Source: Shewanella putrefaciens (GTDB taxonomy: Bacteria; Pseudomonadota; Gammaproteobacteria; Enterobacterales; Shewanellaceae). From it: a DNA stretch of 64,000 nucleotides. The translations under genes were made by a program, and so were the position numbers. The notes under the pieces are model-generated. The model was not told where the DNA came from. It did no database searches and saw nothing but the letters and a program-made list of their open reading frames with translations. Of the stretch, positions 20,580-29,270 are shown piece by piece (position 1 is the stretch's first letter; each line of letters opens with the position of its first letter). The DNA is taken from NCBI RefSeq assembly GCF_016406325.1, contig NZ_CP066370.1:930001-994000 (forward strand). Reading direction: 5' to 3'.

Positions 20580-20621
20580 GCATTTATTGAGTCGATCAAT
20601 TTCATCACCAACTCGAATCGC

Positions 20622-21521
20622 TTAATAAGCTGAGGGTGGGTTTTCCAGCATAAAATCAATCAAGAGCCTAACCCGTAGAGGAAGATTATCGCGATCGCGA
20701 TACATCAAGTAAGCGGTACGCGGAGCACCTTTCCACTCGGGCAGTATTTGAATAAGCTTGCCGCTTTGTATTCGTTCACTCGCCATGCTAATTGGTAATA
20801 GTCCAATACCGAGCCCTGCCATCACAGCTTGACTGGCGATAGCCATATCATCGACGGCTAGTTTGATATTACTCCTTGGCTCAAATTCGAAATCTTGCCT
20901 AGTGATATTATGCTGTAAGCGCCATGTTTTAGCTGGTTTTGCGATAATAACCGGATGTTGTTCGAGCTCCTCTATAGATTGCAGAGAATGCCATTGCGTT
21001 GCCGAACTACTGGCGCAAAGGACAAAGCTAATGGTAGTGAGTGGCCTTGCAATCCAATCAGGATCTTTAGGTTCGCCAACCCGAAAGGCGATATCAATCG
21101 CGTTTTCACTCACATCGATATTCATATTCGACAGGCTTAAATCGATATCGATATTAGGATAGCGTAATTGAAAGGCGTTGAGTGATTCCCCCAACCAAAG
21201 GTAGGTGGTGTTGATGGGCGCCGAGATCCGCAGTTTTCCAACCGCTTGATGTTTATCCGCATGCAGCTCACCCGATACTTGGTTTAACTCGATAAACAGT
21301 GGGCCGCAACGTTCGAGATAACGCTGACCTGTGGCGGTAAGATTTACCCTATGGGCGTCTCGGTGCAGTAAGCGCAACCCTAAAGACTGTTCTAATAGAT
21401 TGATTCGACGACTTAAGGTAGACGGTGGAATACCTAAATGCTCAGCCGCGAGCTTAAAACTGCCCTGCTGTGCCACAACCCAAAATAAACGCATATCGTC
21501 TAGGGAATAATTAAGTTTCAT
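20622..21521 (-). CDS. LysR-family transcriptional regulator
   Basis: A 299-residue LysR-type regulator. The N-terminal winged helix-turn-helix is clear (MRLFWVVAQQGSFKLAAEHLGIPPSTLSRRINLLEQSLG), followed by a substrate-binding-like domain (GKLRISAPINTTYLWLGESL, AIDIAFRVGEPKD, GLGIGLLPISMA). LysR proteins usually regulate the divergent neighbour, here the EamA-family exporter 92 bp away, in response to a small ligand. It is convergent with dinB; no clear terminator separates them. The ligand is not predictable. Confidence 0.92.
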   Translation of the reverse strand: MKLNYSLDDMRLFWVVAQQGSFKLAAEHLGIPPSTLSRRINLLEQSLGLRLLHRDAHRVNLTATGQRYLERCGPLFIELNQVSGELHADKHQAVGKLRISAPINTTYLWLGESLNAFQLRYPNIDIDLSLSNMNIDVSENAIDIAFRVGEPKDPDWIARPLTTISFVLCASSSATQWHSLQSIEELEQHPVIIAKPAKTWRLQHNITRQDFEFEPRSNIKLAVDDMAIASQAVMAGLGIGLLPISMASERIQSGKLIQILPEWKGAPRTAYLMYRDRDNLPLRVRLLIDFMLENPPSAY

Positions 21522-21613
21522 ATTTGGAATTTAAGCTCTCAATCTTGCTGGTTTTAATAATATATGAAACTTATAAACTAAGCTCAATCCCAATTCCCTC
21601 CCAAGAGGCAGAT
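21522..21613 (+). promoter_or_regulatory. Divergent promoter region of the lysR and eamA genes
   Basis: This 92-bp region must carry both promoters and the LysR operator. It is AT-rich, with dyad-like AT sequences (ATATATGAAAC, ACTTATAAAC) around 21560-21580, but no single T-N11-A site stands out. AGAGG at 21604-21608 is the RBS that sets the eamA start. Confidence 0.4.
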
Positions 21614-22546
21614 ATGAAATCCCATACCCCTTACCTGACATTCGTTTGTCTACTGATTTGTGTTTTTAGCTGGGGCAGTGTGTTTCCCATTGCTAAGCGA
21701 GTGCTGGAGGAGATGTCGGGAGAATCCCTCGTTTTCTGGCGGTTTACTATCGCCGCAGTCACGCTGGCGTTATATATCGCTTTTACGCGTCAAGCTTGGC
21801 CCAAATTGAGCTTGGGGCAATACACAGTCATCGCGTTGGTGGGCGTGATTGGTGTTGGTGGTTTAAACCTCGCCTTATTTAATGGTCTACAACACACCTC
21901 TGCGGCCAATGGCGCCTTGATTATGGCACTCAGCCCGCTGGTGACTTCAATCGTCAACGCACTATTGCAACGTGAATGGCTCAGCAGGCAACAAGTGTTT
22001 AGCTTAGTGGGTGGTTTGGCTGGCGTGCTACTGGTTATCACTAACGGCAGTTTGCAGCAATTGCTCAATTTTAGTGTTAACCAAGGTGACTTGATGGTTG
22101 CTGCGGGGATGTTCGCTTGGAGTGGTTATACTATCTGTTCGCAACGGGTTGGGCATTGGTTACCAGTGCTGCCATTTACCTTGCTGAGTATGATTGCGGC
22201 AAGTGTATCTATGTCCGTGGTTGGGCTTGGTCGTGGTGAGTTTCACCCTTGGCAGGAGTTGATGGGACTGTCGACGACGGCTTTGTCTAGCGTGCTCTAC
22301 ATAGGTTTGTTCGCCACTGTGCTCGGTTATCTGTTTTGGATTAACGGCGTTAAAGCGCTTGGCCCCGCTAAGGCATCGGTCTTTTTCAATCTAGTGCCTG
22401 TCTTTGCTGCATTAACCGCTTTAGCTATGGGGCAGGCGGTGACGGAAATTCAATTGGTGGGTATGGCGATAGTGATCCTCGCGTTGATGTTACCTATGCT
22501 GGTTAATCTACGTGCAACAAGGGGCTTAGTGGTTAAGCGTTGTTAA
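21614..22546 (+). CDS. EamA/DMT-family transporter
   Basis: A 310-residue inner-membrane protein with ten hydrophobic segments in two EamA repeats, the fold of the drug/metabolite transporter superfamily. Visible signatures are FSWGSVFPIAKRVL in the first helix, LQHTSAANGALIMALSPL near the end of repeat one, and ALGPAKASVFFNLVPVFAAL in repeat two. The ATG at 21614 follows AGAGG and gives the usual N-terminus, whereas the frame upstream adds 30 residues and overlaps the divergent promoter. It probably exports a metabolite or amino acid under control of the adjacent LysR protein. Confidence 0.9.
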   Translation: MKSHTPYLTFVCLLICVFSWGSVFPIAKRVLEEMSGESLVFWRFTIAAVTLALYIAFTRQAWPKLSLGQYTVIALVGVIGVGGLNLALFNGLQHTSAANGALIMALSPLVTSIVNALLQREWLSRQQVFSLVGGLAGVLLVITNGSLQQLLNFSVNQGDLMVAAGMFAWSGYTICSQRVGHWLPVLPFTLLSMIAASVSMSVVGLGRGEFHPWQELMGLSTTALSSVLYIGLFATVLGYLFWINGVKALGPAKASVFFNLVPVFAALTALAMGQAVTEIQLVGMAIVILALMLPMLVNLRATRGLVVKRC

Positions 22547-22649
22547 TCGATTAAAATAAGGGCACATAATTTGTGACAGGGTGGCCCCTCTTATTCGTTA
22601 GATAAAAATTTCAACATATCAATTAGTTGCAGTTTTTATTTTCAATAAC

Positions 22650-24296
22650 TTACAGTTTAAAACGACTGACCAGAGCCGTAAGGTTACTCGCCATTGATGA
22701 GAGTTGTACGCTTGCAGCATAGATTTCATCTGTGGTTCGTAAACTGTCTTCTGATTGTTCGGCAATATGTTGAATATTTTGATGGCTTTCATTCGCCATC
22801 GTGGTTTGTGCTTTGGCTGCGAGGGCAATTTGATTATTCATGTCACTAATTTGACTGACCATTTCGGCAATATGAGCGAGGGCTTCGCCAGCATTACTGG
22901 CCGCTTCTACACTCGAAATGGCTTTTTCATTACCGATATTAATTGCGGCTACAGCGCTTTGCGTGCCATTTTGCACATTGGCGATCATCAATTTTATTTC
23001 TTCGGTAGATTGGTGGGTCTTGGAGGCAAGGGAGCGAACTTCATCGGCAACCACTGCAAAACCACGGCCTTGCTCGCCAGCTCGCGCAGCTTCAATTGCT
23101 GCATTAAGAGCTAAAAGATTAGTTTGTTCGGCAATGGCTTGGATTACCTCGAGTACGCGGCCGATATGTTGGCCCTCCTGTTCGAGTTTATTGATCTGTA
23201 TTTCTGCAGAACTTACATCTTCTGCGAGTTCACGGATAACATCGATAGTTTTTTTGACCCTCTCTTGACCATCGGCGGTAAACACATCTGCTTGCTTTGC
23301 TGCATCAGCCGCATGACCAGCGCTAACCGACACTTCTTGTACTGAGGCTGCAATATGATCGCTGGCATCGGCAACTCTGTGTGTGGATGCCTGCTGATCC
23401 ATTAAGGTGTGTTTTGCTCTTGCGCTGGTTTTAGCCAATCCTTCTGCGGCGATATTAAGCGCTGATGTAGATTGTTTAAATTGCGCGATAATGCCGTGTA
23501 AGTTATCGAGGAAATGATTGAATGCCTTGGCGAGTTCACCCAGTTCGTCCTTAGAGGCTAAGTGAATTCGTTCAGTTAAATCGCCATCGCCATCAGTAAT
23601 GTCGTGAATTTTTGCCAGCAGTACAGCGAGCGGTTTACTGATGAGTTTGGGCAGCGTAACGATAAAGAGAATGCAGATCAGGATACTAATAGTTAAGGCA
23701 ATTAACTGCATCTGCTGCCCATAGTTGGCATCATCATTCACTTGGGTTACTGCTGCGGTAGTATTGCTATTTAAGTCATCAATTAATTGATTGATAGTTT
23801 GACGCAGTTGCTCGAATTGAGTAGCGGCTTGGCCGAAGCTCAGATCTATGGCGGTGGTTCGGCCATTACGACCATTTTGGGTGCGCTGAGTGCTTATTTC
23901 TGTGGTGGTGTTTCGCCAAAGTTCAAAACGGCGGTGTAATTCATTGAGTGTCTCTTTCGCGAGGGAACTTGTGGTCACATCGGCAAATTTATTAAGGTGC
24001 TCTTTTACGAGAGAGATACTGTTAGTGTGCTGTTTCAACAAATTATTGTATGAGTCTGAACCCACCTCAACGAACATCAAGCTACGTTCGGCTACTTGAG
24101 CTTGGTACAGCTCTTTGTCTGCCTGTAGCAGTTCAAATTGGCTAGGTAGGAATTCCAGTGCCAGTGTGTTTGCGCTGTTATTTAATGCTTTAAGCCCTAA
24201 GATGCCTGTTGCGGAGGCGAAGATGACTACGCCAGCGAGTAGTAAACTTGGGTAAGTCAATTTCTGATTAACGGAAAGATCTTTATACCATTCCAT
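22650..24296 (-). CDS. Methyl-accepting chemotaxis protein with a four-helix-bundle sensor, partner of the cache-type protein
   Basis: A 548-residue chemoreceptor. After a short cytoplasmic start a membrane helix (about 12-34) leads into an all-helical periplasmic domain of about 160 residues ([20 protein letters not shown]), the 4HB_MCP type. A second membrane helix (about 190-212), a HAMP domain ([20 protein letters not shown]) and the signalling domain with [20 protein letters not shown] follow. The start at ATG 24296 has GGAAG upstream; a GTG two codons earlier is the alternative. The gene lies 95 bp downstream of a free periplasmic sensor-like protein in what looks like a two-gene operon, so the two may act together. 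Confidence 0.9.
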   Translation of the reverse strand: MEWYKDLSVNQKLTYPSLLLAGVVIFASATGILGLKALNNSANTLALEFLPSQFELLQADKELYQAQVAERSLMFVEVGSDSYNNLLKQHTNSISLVKEHLNKFADVTTSSLAKETLNELHRRFELWRNTTTEISTQRTQNGRNGRTTAIDLSFGQAATQFEQLRQTINQLIDDLNSNTTAAVTQVNDDANYGQQMQLIALTISILICILFIVTLPKLISKPLAVLLAKIHDITDGDGDLTERIHLASKDELGELAKAFNHFLDNLHGIIAQFKQSTSALNIAAEGLAKTSARAKHTLMDQQASTHRVADASDHIAASVQEVSVSAGHAADAAKQADVFTADGQERVKKTIDVIRELAEDVSSAEIQINKLEQEGQHIGRVLEVIQAIAEQTNLLALNAAIEAARAGEQGRGFAVVADEVRSLASKTHQSTEEIKLMIANVQNGTQSAVAAINIGNEKAISSVEAASNAGEALAHIAEMVSQISDMNNQIALAAKAQTTMANESHQNIQHIAEQSEDSLRTTDEIYAASVQLSSMASNLTALVSRFKL

Positions 24297-24331
24297 TGTC
24301 ACACTTCCTTGATTGAGACATTGAAATACGA

Positions 24332-24370
24332 GGGCCGCGATAACCTTTAAAAGGTGAGTATATACGGCCC
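24332..24370 (-). promoter_or_regulatory. Hairpin between the cache-type and chemoreceptor genes
   Basis: In the 95-bp gap an outer repeat GGGCCG/CGGCCC (24332-24337 and 24365-24370) encloses an inner palindrome ACCTTTTAAAGGT. There is no T run after it, so it looks more like an RNA stability or processing element than a terminator. Confidence 0.4.
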
Positions 24371-24391
24371 ATCATTAGCGCACTTTGGTGA

Positions 24392-24946
24392 TTAGAGTCC
24401 AAATTGATCTAAGTTAATCCCAATTGTGATGGCACCTATTGCAGTATCTCCATCCATAACGGGAACCGAAATTTGCACCAGATAGGCTTGGGAGCTAGTG
24501 TCAAATTTGACTGGACCTATGTGTTTATCCCCTTTGCCATCTGCGAAGGATTTTTGCCATTTATCCTCATCACCCTGCCAGTAGTCTGATGTTTTACTGG
24601 TCATAGCGACGTTAGCACCTTGGTTGTCCATCAGGAAAATTTCTTGGTAGTAAGGTTTACTTGCTTCGTAAGTGGTGAGAAATTTTGCCGCTTCGTTGTT
24701 CATTAATGATGACATAAAGTCATCAATACCTTCGGTGGCAATCCATTTTTCATCTAATGTTTTGATTGACTCTAAACTTTTATCTTGGGCATTTTGTGCT
24801 TTAACGGCATTCACCAATACCACTTCTCTGCCCAATGGCATCAGTGAATCGGCTAGGTCAATAACGGCTTGGGGGACTTCTTCGGCAAAACTGAAATTAC
24901 TGCTGAGCACTAGTGCGGCGGCTGACAATATTTTAGCAAGTTTCAT
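24392..24946 (-). CDS. Free-standing periplasmic cache-type sensor protein
   Basis: A 184-residue protein with a cleavable signal peptide (MKLAKILSAAALVLSSNFSFA, cleavage about after residue 21) and no membrane anchor. The rest resembles one cache/PDC sensor module: a long N-terminal helix, YYQEIFLMDNQGANVAMTSK, the DYWQGDEDKWQKSFA segment typical of cache ligand pockets, and the C-terminal strand AIGAITIGINLD. No signalling output domain is present. It is the first gene of a unit with the chemoreceptor at 22650-24296 and has a sigma-28-type promoter upstream. I infer that it binds a ligand and presents it to the receptor, by analogy with periplasmic binding proteins of Tar/Tsr-type chemotaxis. 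Confidence 0.85.
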   Translation of the reverse strand: MKLAKILSAAALVLSSNFSFAEEVPQAVIDLADSLMPLGREVVLVNAVKAQNAQDKSLESIKTLDEKWIATEGIDDFMSSLMNNEAAKFLTTYEASKPYYQEIFLMDNQGANVAMTSKTSDYWQGDEDKWQKSFADGKGDKHIGPVKFDTSSQAYLVQISVPVMDGDTAIGAITIGINLDQFGL

Positions 24947-25058
24947 GATCTCTATTCCTTAAGCTCATTGTATGTAAGGGGGAAGTCGTTATCTCTTAAA
25001 GGGGAAAAGCAAGAAATGATTCGGGTCAGATAGAACAACTATAGTAGAAAATTCAAGT

Positions 25059-25085
25059 TACTCGGCTTATTTGCAGAAAATTTTA
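25059..25085 (-). promoter_or_regulatory. Sigma-28 (FliA)-type promoter of the cache/chemoreceptor unit
   Basis: On the minus strand TAAA (25085-25082), a 15-base spacer and GCCGAGTA (25066-25059) match the motility sigma factor consensus TAAA-N15-GCCGATAA closely. Transcription would start near 25050, about 100 bases ahead of the cache-type gene. Confidence 0.65.
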
Positions 25086-25114
25086 TCTGCGGTAATTGGA
25101 TAAATTAAATCAGT

Positions 25115-25154
25115 GATAAAAATAAGGCCATATCTGAGTTTTGCAGATATGGCC
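25115..25154 (-). terminator. Rho-independent terminator after pepD
   Basis: An 11-bp stem (GGCCATATCTG/CAGATATGGCC, loop of seven) lies 34 bases after the pepD stop codon. On the minus strand it is followed by TTATTTTTATC. Confidence 0.75.
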
Positions 25155-25187
25155 CTTCGATTGGGGTGAATCGATTAATGATAATCG

Positions 25188-26648
25188 CTAAGCTTTAACT
25201 GGGATTCGCTCTAACACTGCCAGTAGCAATGTCCAATATTGGCCGACAGTGGTGATATTTACCATTTCGTCTGGGCCGTGTGGATAGCGAATGGTGGGGC
25301 CAATCGAGACCATGTCCATTTCTGGATAGGGTTTCTTGAATAGACCGCACTCGAGGCCCGCATGGATCACCATAATCACAGGCTCTTTGTGGTAAATGTC
25401 TTGATAGGTTTCACGTACTATCGCCATTACAGGTGAACTGTTATCTGGTTTCCAACCTGGGTAAGCGCCGCTTAAATCAATATCGGCTCCGGCTAAGTTA
25501 GTTAACGCAGTTAACATACCTTCGACCTGAGTGCGACCAGAATCGATCAGTGAGCGGATAAGGCACAGGATAGTGACTTGTTCATCGTCTGTACTGATAA
25601 CACCTACGTTGAGTGAAGTTTCAACCACACCTTCAACTTCATCACTCATGCGGATCACGCCATTTGGGCACACATGCAGCAAATCGATCAGGGTATTTTG
25701 GCTGTTTTCGCTCATGACGCGTTTGGGCGTTGGGATAGTGTTTAACACTAAACGCATATCTGGGTCGGCAATGGCTAATTCGGTACGGATAAGCGCTTCA
25801 AACTCTGCGACTTTTTCGTTTAAGGCGCTGACGTTTTCTTCTGGCAACATAAAGCTGATATTGGCTTCCCGTGGAATAGCATTACGCAGTGAACCGCCGC
25901 TAAATTGGGTGAGTTCTAACGCTAACTCATCGGCATTTTCAAACAGAAAACGGGCCAATAGTTTGTTGGCATTGCCACGACCTAAGTGAATGTTCACCCC
26001 AGAGTGACCCCCTTTTAAGCCTGATAAGTGTAGGCTAAAGGCCGAGTAACTTTGCTCAGACGCTTGCCACACCATAGGCAGGGTGATTTGAGCATCGACG
26101 CCACCGGCGCAGCCCATATAGATTTCACCTTCTTGCTCTGAATCGGTATTGATGAGGATCTCCGCATCTAACATACCCGCTTGTAAACCAAAAGCACCTG
26201 TCATGCCTGCTTCTTCATCTATCGTCAGCAGCACTTCTAATGGGCCGTGTTTGATATCATCTGAGCCTAAAATGGCTAAAGCCGATGCCATACCAATACC
26301 GTTGTCGGCACCTAAGGTGGTGCCTTTGGCTTTAACCCAGTCGCCATCCACATAGGCTTCGATAGGATCTTTAGTAAAGTCATGCACTTTATCGGCATTC
26401 TTCTGTGGCACCATATCGATATGGGCTTGAATTACCACGGTCTTACGATTTTCCATACCGGGCGTCGCAGGTTTACGGATGATTAAGTTGCCAACGGCAT
26501 CTTCGACTACGGCGAGTTGCTTATCTTTAGCCCACGCTTGGATGTGCTGGCTTAAGGCTTGCTCGTGTTTAGAAGGGTGGGGAATCGCGCAGATCTGTTC
26601 AAACCATTGCCATAATGGTTGTGGGTATAACTGACTTAAGGCTGTCAC
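25188..26648 (-). CDS. pepD: Aminoacyl-histidine dipeptidase (peptidase D, M20 family)
   Basis: PepD is a cytosolic zinc dipeptidase acting on Xaa-His and other dipeptides. The 486-residue protein shows the M20 metal and catalytic motifs QAHIDMVPQ, LGADNGIGMA, TIDEEAGMTGA, NTDSEQEGE and the C-terminal HAGLECGLF. The GTG at 26648 is chosen as start: it has GAGGGA upstream, and the resulting N-terminus (xTALSQLYPQPLW) aligns residue for residue with E. coli PepD (MSELSQLSPQPLW). The ATG 15 bases upstream lacks a good RBS. It is divergent from the M17 peptidase gene. Confidence 0.93.
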   Translation of the reverse strand: MTALSQLYPQPLWQWFEQICAIPHPSKHEQALSQHIQAWAKDKQLAVVEDAVGNLIIRKPATPGMENRKTVVIQAHIDMVPQKNADKVHDFTKDPIEAYVDGDWVKAKGTTLGADNGIGMASALAILGSDDIKHGPLEVLLTIDEEAGMTGAFGLQAGMLDAEILINTDSEQEGEIYMGCAGGVDAQITLPMVWQASEQSYSAFSLHLSGLKGGHSGVNIHLGRGNANKLLARFLFENADELALELTQFSGGSLRNAIPREANISFMLPEENVSALNEKVAEFEALIRTELAIADPDMRLVLNTIPTPKRVMSENSQNTLIDLLHVCPNGVIRMSDEVEGVVETSLNVGVISTDDEQVTILCLIRSLIDSGRTQVEGMLTALTNLAGADIDLSGAYPGWKPDNSSPVMAIVRETYQDIYHKEPVIMVIHAGLECGLFKKPYPEMDMVSIGPTIRYPHGPDEMVNITTVGQYWTLLLAVLERIPVKA

Positions 26649-26867
26649 TTGAGTGTCCCTCATAAGGTCTTGTGGGTATAGGGCAAATTTGCGGCCATTC
26701 TAGCACATTCTGTGCAGCCAAATAATCACAGCGTCACAGGCTTTTGCTGAGCTGGCAGCCAAAGTTGCCAGTTCGGCTTTTTCTGGGAGTGTCGATACCA
26801 TTTTTAGATTGGTAATTAGGCGATAGAGCGGGAATAATGCAGGCACAATAATGAAAAAGGATGGGTC

Positions 26868-28406
26868 ATGTTTCAAGTTAACTTCGTTGATGTAAAAGCA
26901 GAAAGTGCCATTTTTGATGGTGAAGGCTGGGATGCAGTTGTGGTGGTGACGCCCGATCTGGATTCTATCGGTTTTGATGAGATAGGCTTATTGGCTCAGC
27001 ACGGTGCCCATGTGGATAAACGTGTCGGTAAGAGCCCGACATTACTGTTTGCCCCAGGGCTGGCGGGAGGTCGCTTAATTATCGCGCCTATTACCCAAGT
27101 GAGCGATGAGTATGTTGATGTGCGAGTGTACGCCGATGCTGCAAGAGCGGCGATTGCCATTGCAAAAGAGGCAGGCGCACAACGTCCGCTGCTCTATGTG
27201 GTGCCATCGAAGGACGCGCGTTTTGGTTTTGCCTCTGAAGTCGCGGCGTTAGCTTGCGGTCAAGAATTATGGCAAACCTTAGAACTGCGTGAGGCGACGG
27301 GCTTAATGCCGGCATTTGAGGCCATAGGCCTATTATCTTCAGCAACCCATAACAGCAATTTACTCAATGCCTTAGAAGCAGGGCGGGTATTAGCGCGGGA
27401 TTTATGTGGTACTGAGCCAGAGCGTATGTCGGCTAAAGCCTTTGCCGATTATTGCCTGCAATCCTTTAAAGGCAGCGTGATCAAAACTTCGGTAGTGGAA
27501 GATAGAGATATTTTAGAGCGTGATTATCCGCTGCTCAGTGCTGTGGCACGTTCTTCTTTTGCCGTTAGTCGTCATCAACCTCGCGTGGTTAAATTAGAAT
27601 ATCAGCCAGAAGGGAAGGTGACTCGCACTTTCTTGTTTGCGGGTAAGGGTGTGATTTACGATACGGGCGGTGCCGATCTGAAAGTCGGTGGTGCTATGGC
27701 GGGCATGAGTCGCGATAAAGGCGGCGCTTCTGCCGTGGCGGGGCTATTTAAAACCCTATCAATGCTTAAACCTAAAGGTATTCGAGTGATTGCCGAGTTG
27801 GGCTTAGTGCGTAACAGCATAGGCAGCGAAGCCTTTGTGACCGATGAAATTATTACGAGCCATGCAGGCGTACGGGTACGCATTGGTAATACGGATGCCG
27901 AAGGGCGTTTAGTGCTGGCGGATTTACTGAGCCATTTACGGATTAAAGCCGTGTCGGCGGTGCAGCCTGAACTATTTTCGGTTGCAACACTCACAGGCCA
28001 TGTTGTGCGTTGTTATGGCGGTTATCCCGCGGCGGTAGAAAACTCAGTAGCAAGTTTGCAGCAATGTGCCATGACTTTACAACAGCAGGCGAGTCAGTGG
28101 GGCGAACCCTTCGAAGTGTCGACCTTACGCCGTGAAGATTTTGCCAAAATCCGCGATGTCTCTGGCGCTGCTGACATCTTATCTTCCAATAATGCGCCGT
28201 CATCGGTGACAGCCCGTGGACATCAATATCCTGCAGCGTTTTTATTGAAGGCGTCGGGGCTATTTGATCACGGGATAAATGCACCTATTCCCTTAGCTTA
28301 TACTCACTTAGATATTGCCGGCAGTGCGACCGAAGGGGATCCGCTGTATGGTAAACCGACGGCCAGTCCACTCGTGGCGCTGTATCAATATGTGATCAAT
28401 CGATAA
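26868..28406 (+). CDS. M17-family leucyl aminopeptidase-like protein (NPEPL1-like)
   Basis: A 512-residue metallo-aminopeptidase of family M17. The metal-binding and catalytic segments are GKGVIYDTGGADLKVGG, MSRDKGGASAV and the hallmark NTDAEGRLVLADLL. These are nearer to the eukaryotic-type NPEPL1 branch (YDTGG, GMxRDxGGA) than to PepA, which usually has FDSGG and YDMxGAAxV. It should act in the cytosol on N-terminal amino acids of peptides. It is divergent from pepD, so the two peptidases share a promoter region of about 220 bp. RBS AAGGATG precedes the ATG. No terminator is seen. Confidence 0.85.
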   Translation: MFQVNFVDVKAESAIFDGEGWDAVVVVTPDLDSIGFDEIGLLAQHGAHVDKRVGKSPTLLFAPGLAGGRLIIAPITQVSDEYVDVRVYADAARAAIAIAKEAGAQRPLLYVVPSKDARFGFASEVAALACGQELWQTLELREATGLMPAFEAIGLLSSATHNSNLLNALEAGRVLARDLCGTEPERMSAKAFADYCLQSFKGSVIKTSVVEDRDILERDYPLLSAVARSSFAVSRHQPRVVKLEYQPEGKVTRTFLFAGKGVIYDTGGADLKVGGAMAGMSRDKGGASAVAGLFKTLSMLKPKGIRVIAELGLVRNSIGSEAFVTDEIITSHAGVRVRIGNTDAEGRLVLADLLSHLRIKAVSAVQPELFSVATLTGHVVRCYGGYPAAVENSVASLQQCAMTLQQQASQWGEPFEVSTLRREDFAKIRDVSGAADILSSNNAPSSVTARGHQYPAAFLLKASGLFDHGINAPIPLAYTHLDIAGSATEGDPLYGKPTASPLVALYQYVINR

Positions 28407-28565
28407 CGGGTCGCAACAAATAGAAATAATTCTGTAATATTTTACTTATTAGGTGGTTACAGGATTATTTCTGTTTTTATGTGAAGCAGATCGCCATTAA
28501 CCCCAGTATAATTGTGTAATTTAATTACATTAAAAAGCCTTAATGAAAAAAAATACAAATAAAGG

Positions 28566-28593
28566 TTGTAATAAAACTACAAAACCATATAAT
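28566..28593 (+). promoter_or_regulatory. Sigma-70 promoter of the leader and 32-residue ORF
   Basis: TTGTAA at 28566-28571 and TATAAT at 28588-28593 are separated by 16 bp. The -10 is a perfect consensus match. Transcription should begin near 28600. The stretch 28407-28565 before it holds no gene; it is AT-rich. Confidence 0.7.
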
Positions 28594-28599
28594 TGCTTC

Positions 28600-28767
28600 C
28601 GTGGATTAGGCACTACGTCTTTCCTCTCTAGTCTATCCAGGATGGATATTTTTCTCCAAGGACCCGAGTGACAAGTCGTCTCAACGGATTTGAGAATCTC
28701 TAGTTCCAAGGAACCGAGCCAAGCTTCACTAGAGTACTTAATCACAACTAATTTAGGAGCATTGACT
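28600..28767 (+). promoter_or_regulatory. Structured leader with GGA-loop hairpins, candidate CsrA target
   Basis: The predicted 5' leader of about 168 nt carries hairpins that present GGA. One is TATCC-AGGAT-GGATA at 28634-28648, whose loop lies in CAGGATG, the repeat motif of CsrB. Another is CTCAA-CGGAT-TTGAG at 28680-28694. CTC-CAAGGACCC-GAG (28653-28667) and GTTCCAAGGAAC (28703-28714) add two more GGA sites, and CTCTAGT (28698-28704) can pair with ACTAGAG (28728-28734). TTTAGGAGC just before the start codon is the RBS and itself holds a GGA. CsrA/RsmA binds such loops; control of the small ORF by CsrA is an inference. Confidence 0.5.
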
Positions 28768-28866
28768 ATGTCTTATACAGGCAACAACCATTTTTATTGG
28801 CAAAACACTTGGTTTAACACTGATGTTTTGCGTGGCGGTTTATTCGCCATGAGCTTTAAGGCCTAA
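28768..28866 (+). CDS. Small ORF of 32 residues, function unknown
   Basis: An ATG at 28768 with a good RBS (TTTAGGAGC, eight-base spacing) opens 32 codons: MSYTGNNHFYWQNTWFNTD, then VLRGGLFAMSFKA and TAA. It is rich in aromatic residues and Asn in its first half, with no signal peptide and no convincing membrane helix. I do not recognise a family. It has its own promoter, a long structured leader and a terminator 165 bases downstream, which argues that it is a real gene or a leader peptide. No ORF follows within the transcript, so it is unlikely to be an attenuator peptide for a downstream gene. Confidence 0.55.
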   Translation: MSYTGNNHFYWQNTWFNTDVLRGGLFAMSFKA

Positions 28867-29030
28867 CCCTCCTTAAAGTGTAAGTTTCCATCATCCATCA
28901 ACCTTTGTATCGCCTTTTTTGGCGTGTTTAGACTCAAGTAGCATATCGGTGTTTTTGCATGGGTATGCCAGGTTTTTCCCGCTAGCGCGGTAATGTACTT
29001 CCCCGAAAGGGACGCTTGAAATATGTCTTT
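28867..29030 (+). other. Untranslated 3' region of the small-ORF transcript
   Basis: This 164-bp stretch contains several small hairpin candidates: CGCC-TTTTTT-GGCG, GCAT-GGGT-ATGC and CCGC-TAGC-GCGG. It ends in a strong terminator. It could be a structured 3' UTR or a separate small RNA; no promoter inside it is obvious. Confidence 0.35.
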
Positions 29031-29057
29031 GCCTGCTCATTGAGCAGGCTTTTTTTT
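29031..29057 (+). terminator. Strong Rho-independent terminator
   Basis: GCCTGCTC/GAGCAGGC with loop ATT is followed by a run of T. It ends the transcript carrying the 32-residue ORF. The gap from here to 29270 has no gene; it includes GGCTCGA/TCGAGCC arms around a GGCATCCATGCC hairpin, which may belong to the adjacent transposase unit. Confidence 0.85.
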
Positions 29058-29270
29058 GCCTGTCGTTTGTTGTGCTGGATTAATTGTTACTATTTACTAG
29101 TGATCCATCGTCCTTTCATTTTAAAAAACTATCCCTATAGGCTCGACGGCGGCATCCATGCCACCAACGGTCACAAGCTAAAATCGGGTAAAATCGAGCC
29201 ACCCATGGTAAATCGCATGATTTAGGATCCTCTACTAGACTCAGTAAAAGTGTTGATGGGAGGATTTGCT

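Noticed and set aside
28600..28767. The GGA hairpins as a CsrB/CsrC sponge RNA
   Set aside because: Only about six or seven GGA motifs are present, fewer than in known CsrB-type RNAs, and an ORF with a proper RBS follows. A regulated leader explains it better.
29016..29225. 69-codon ORF between the terminator and the RAYT gene
   Set aside because: It begins inside the terminator stem region, has no RBS and no recognisable sequence; it is chance reading of an intergenic stretch.
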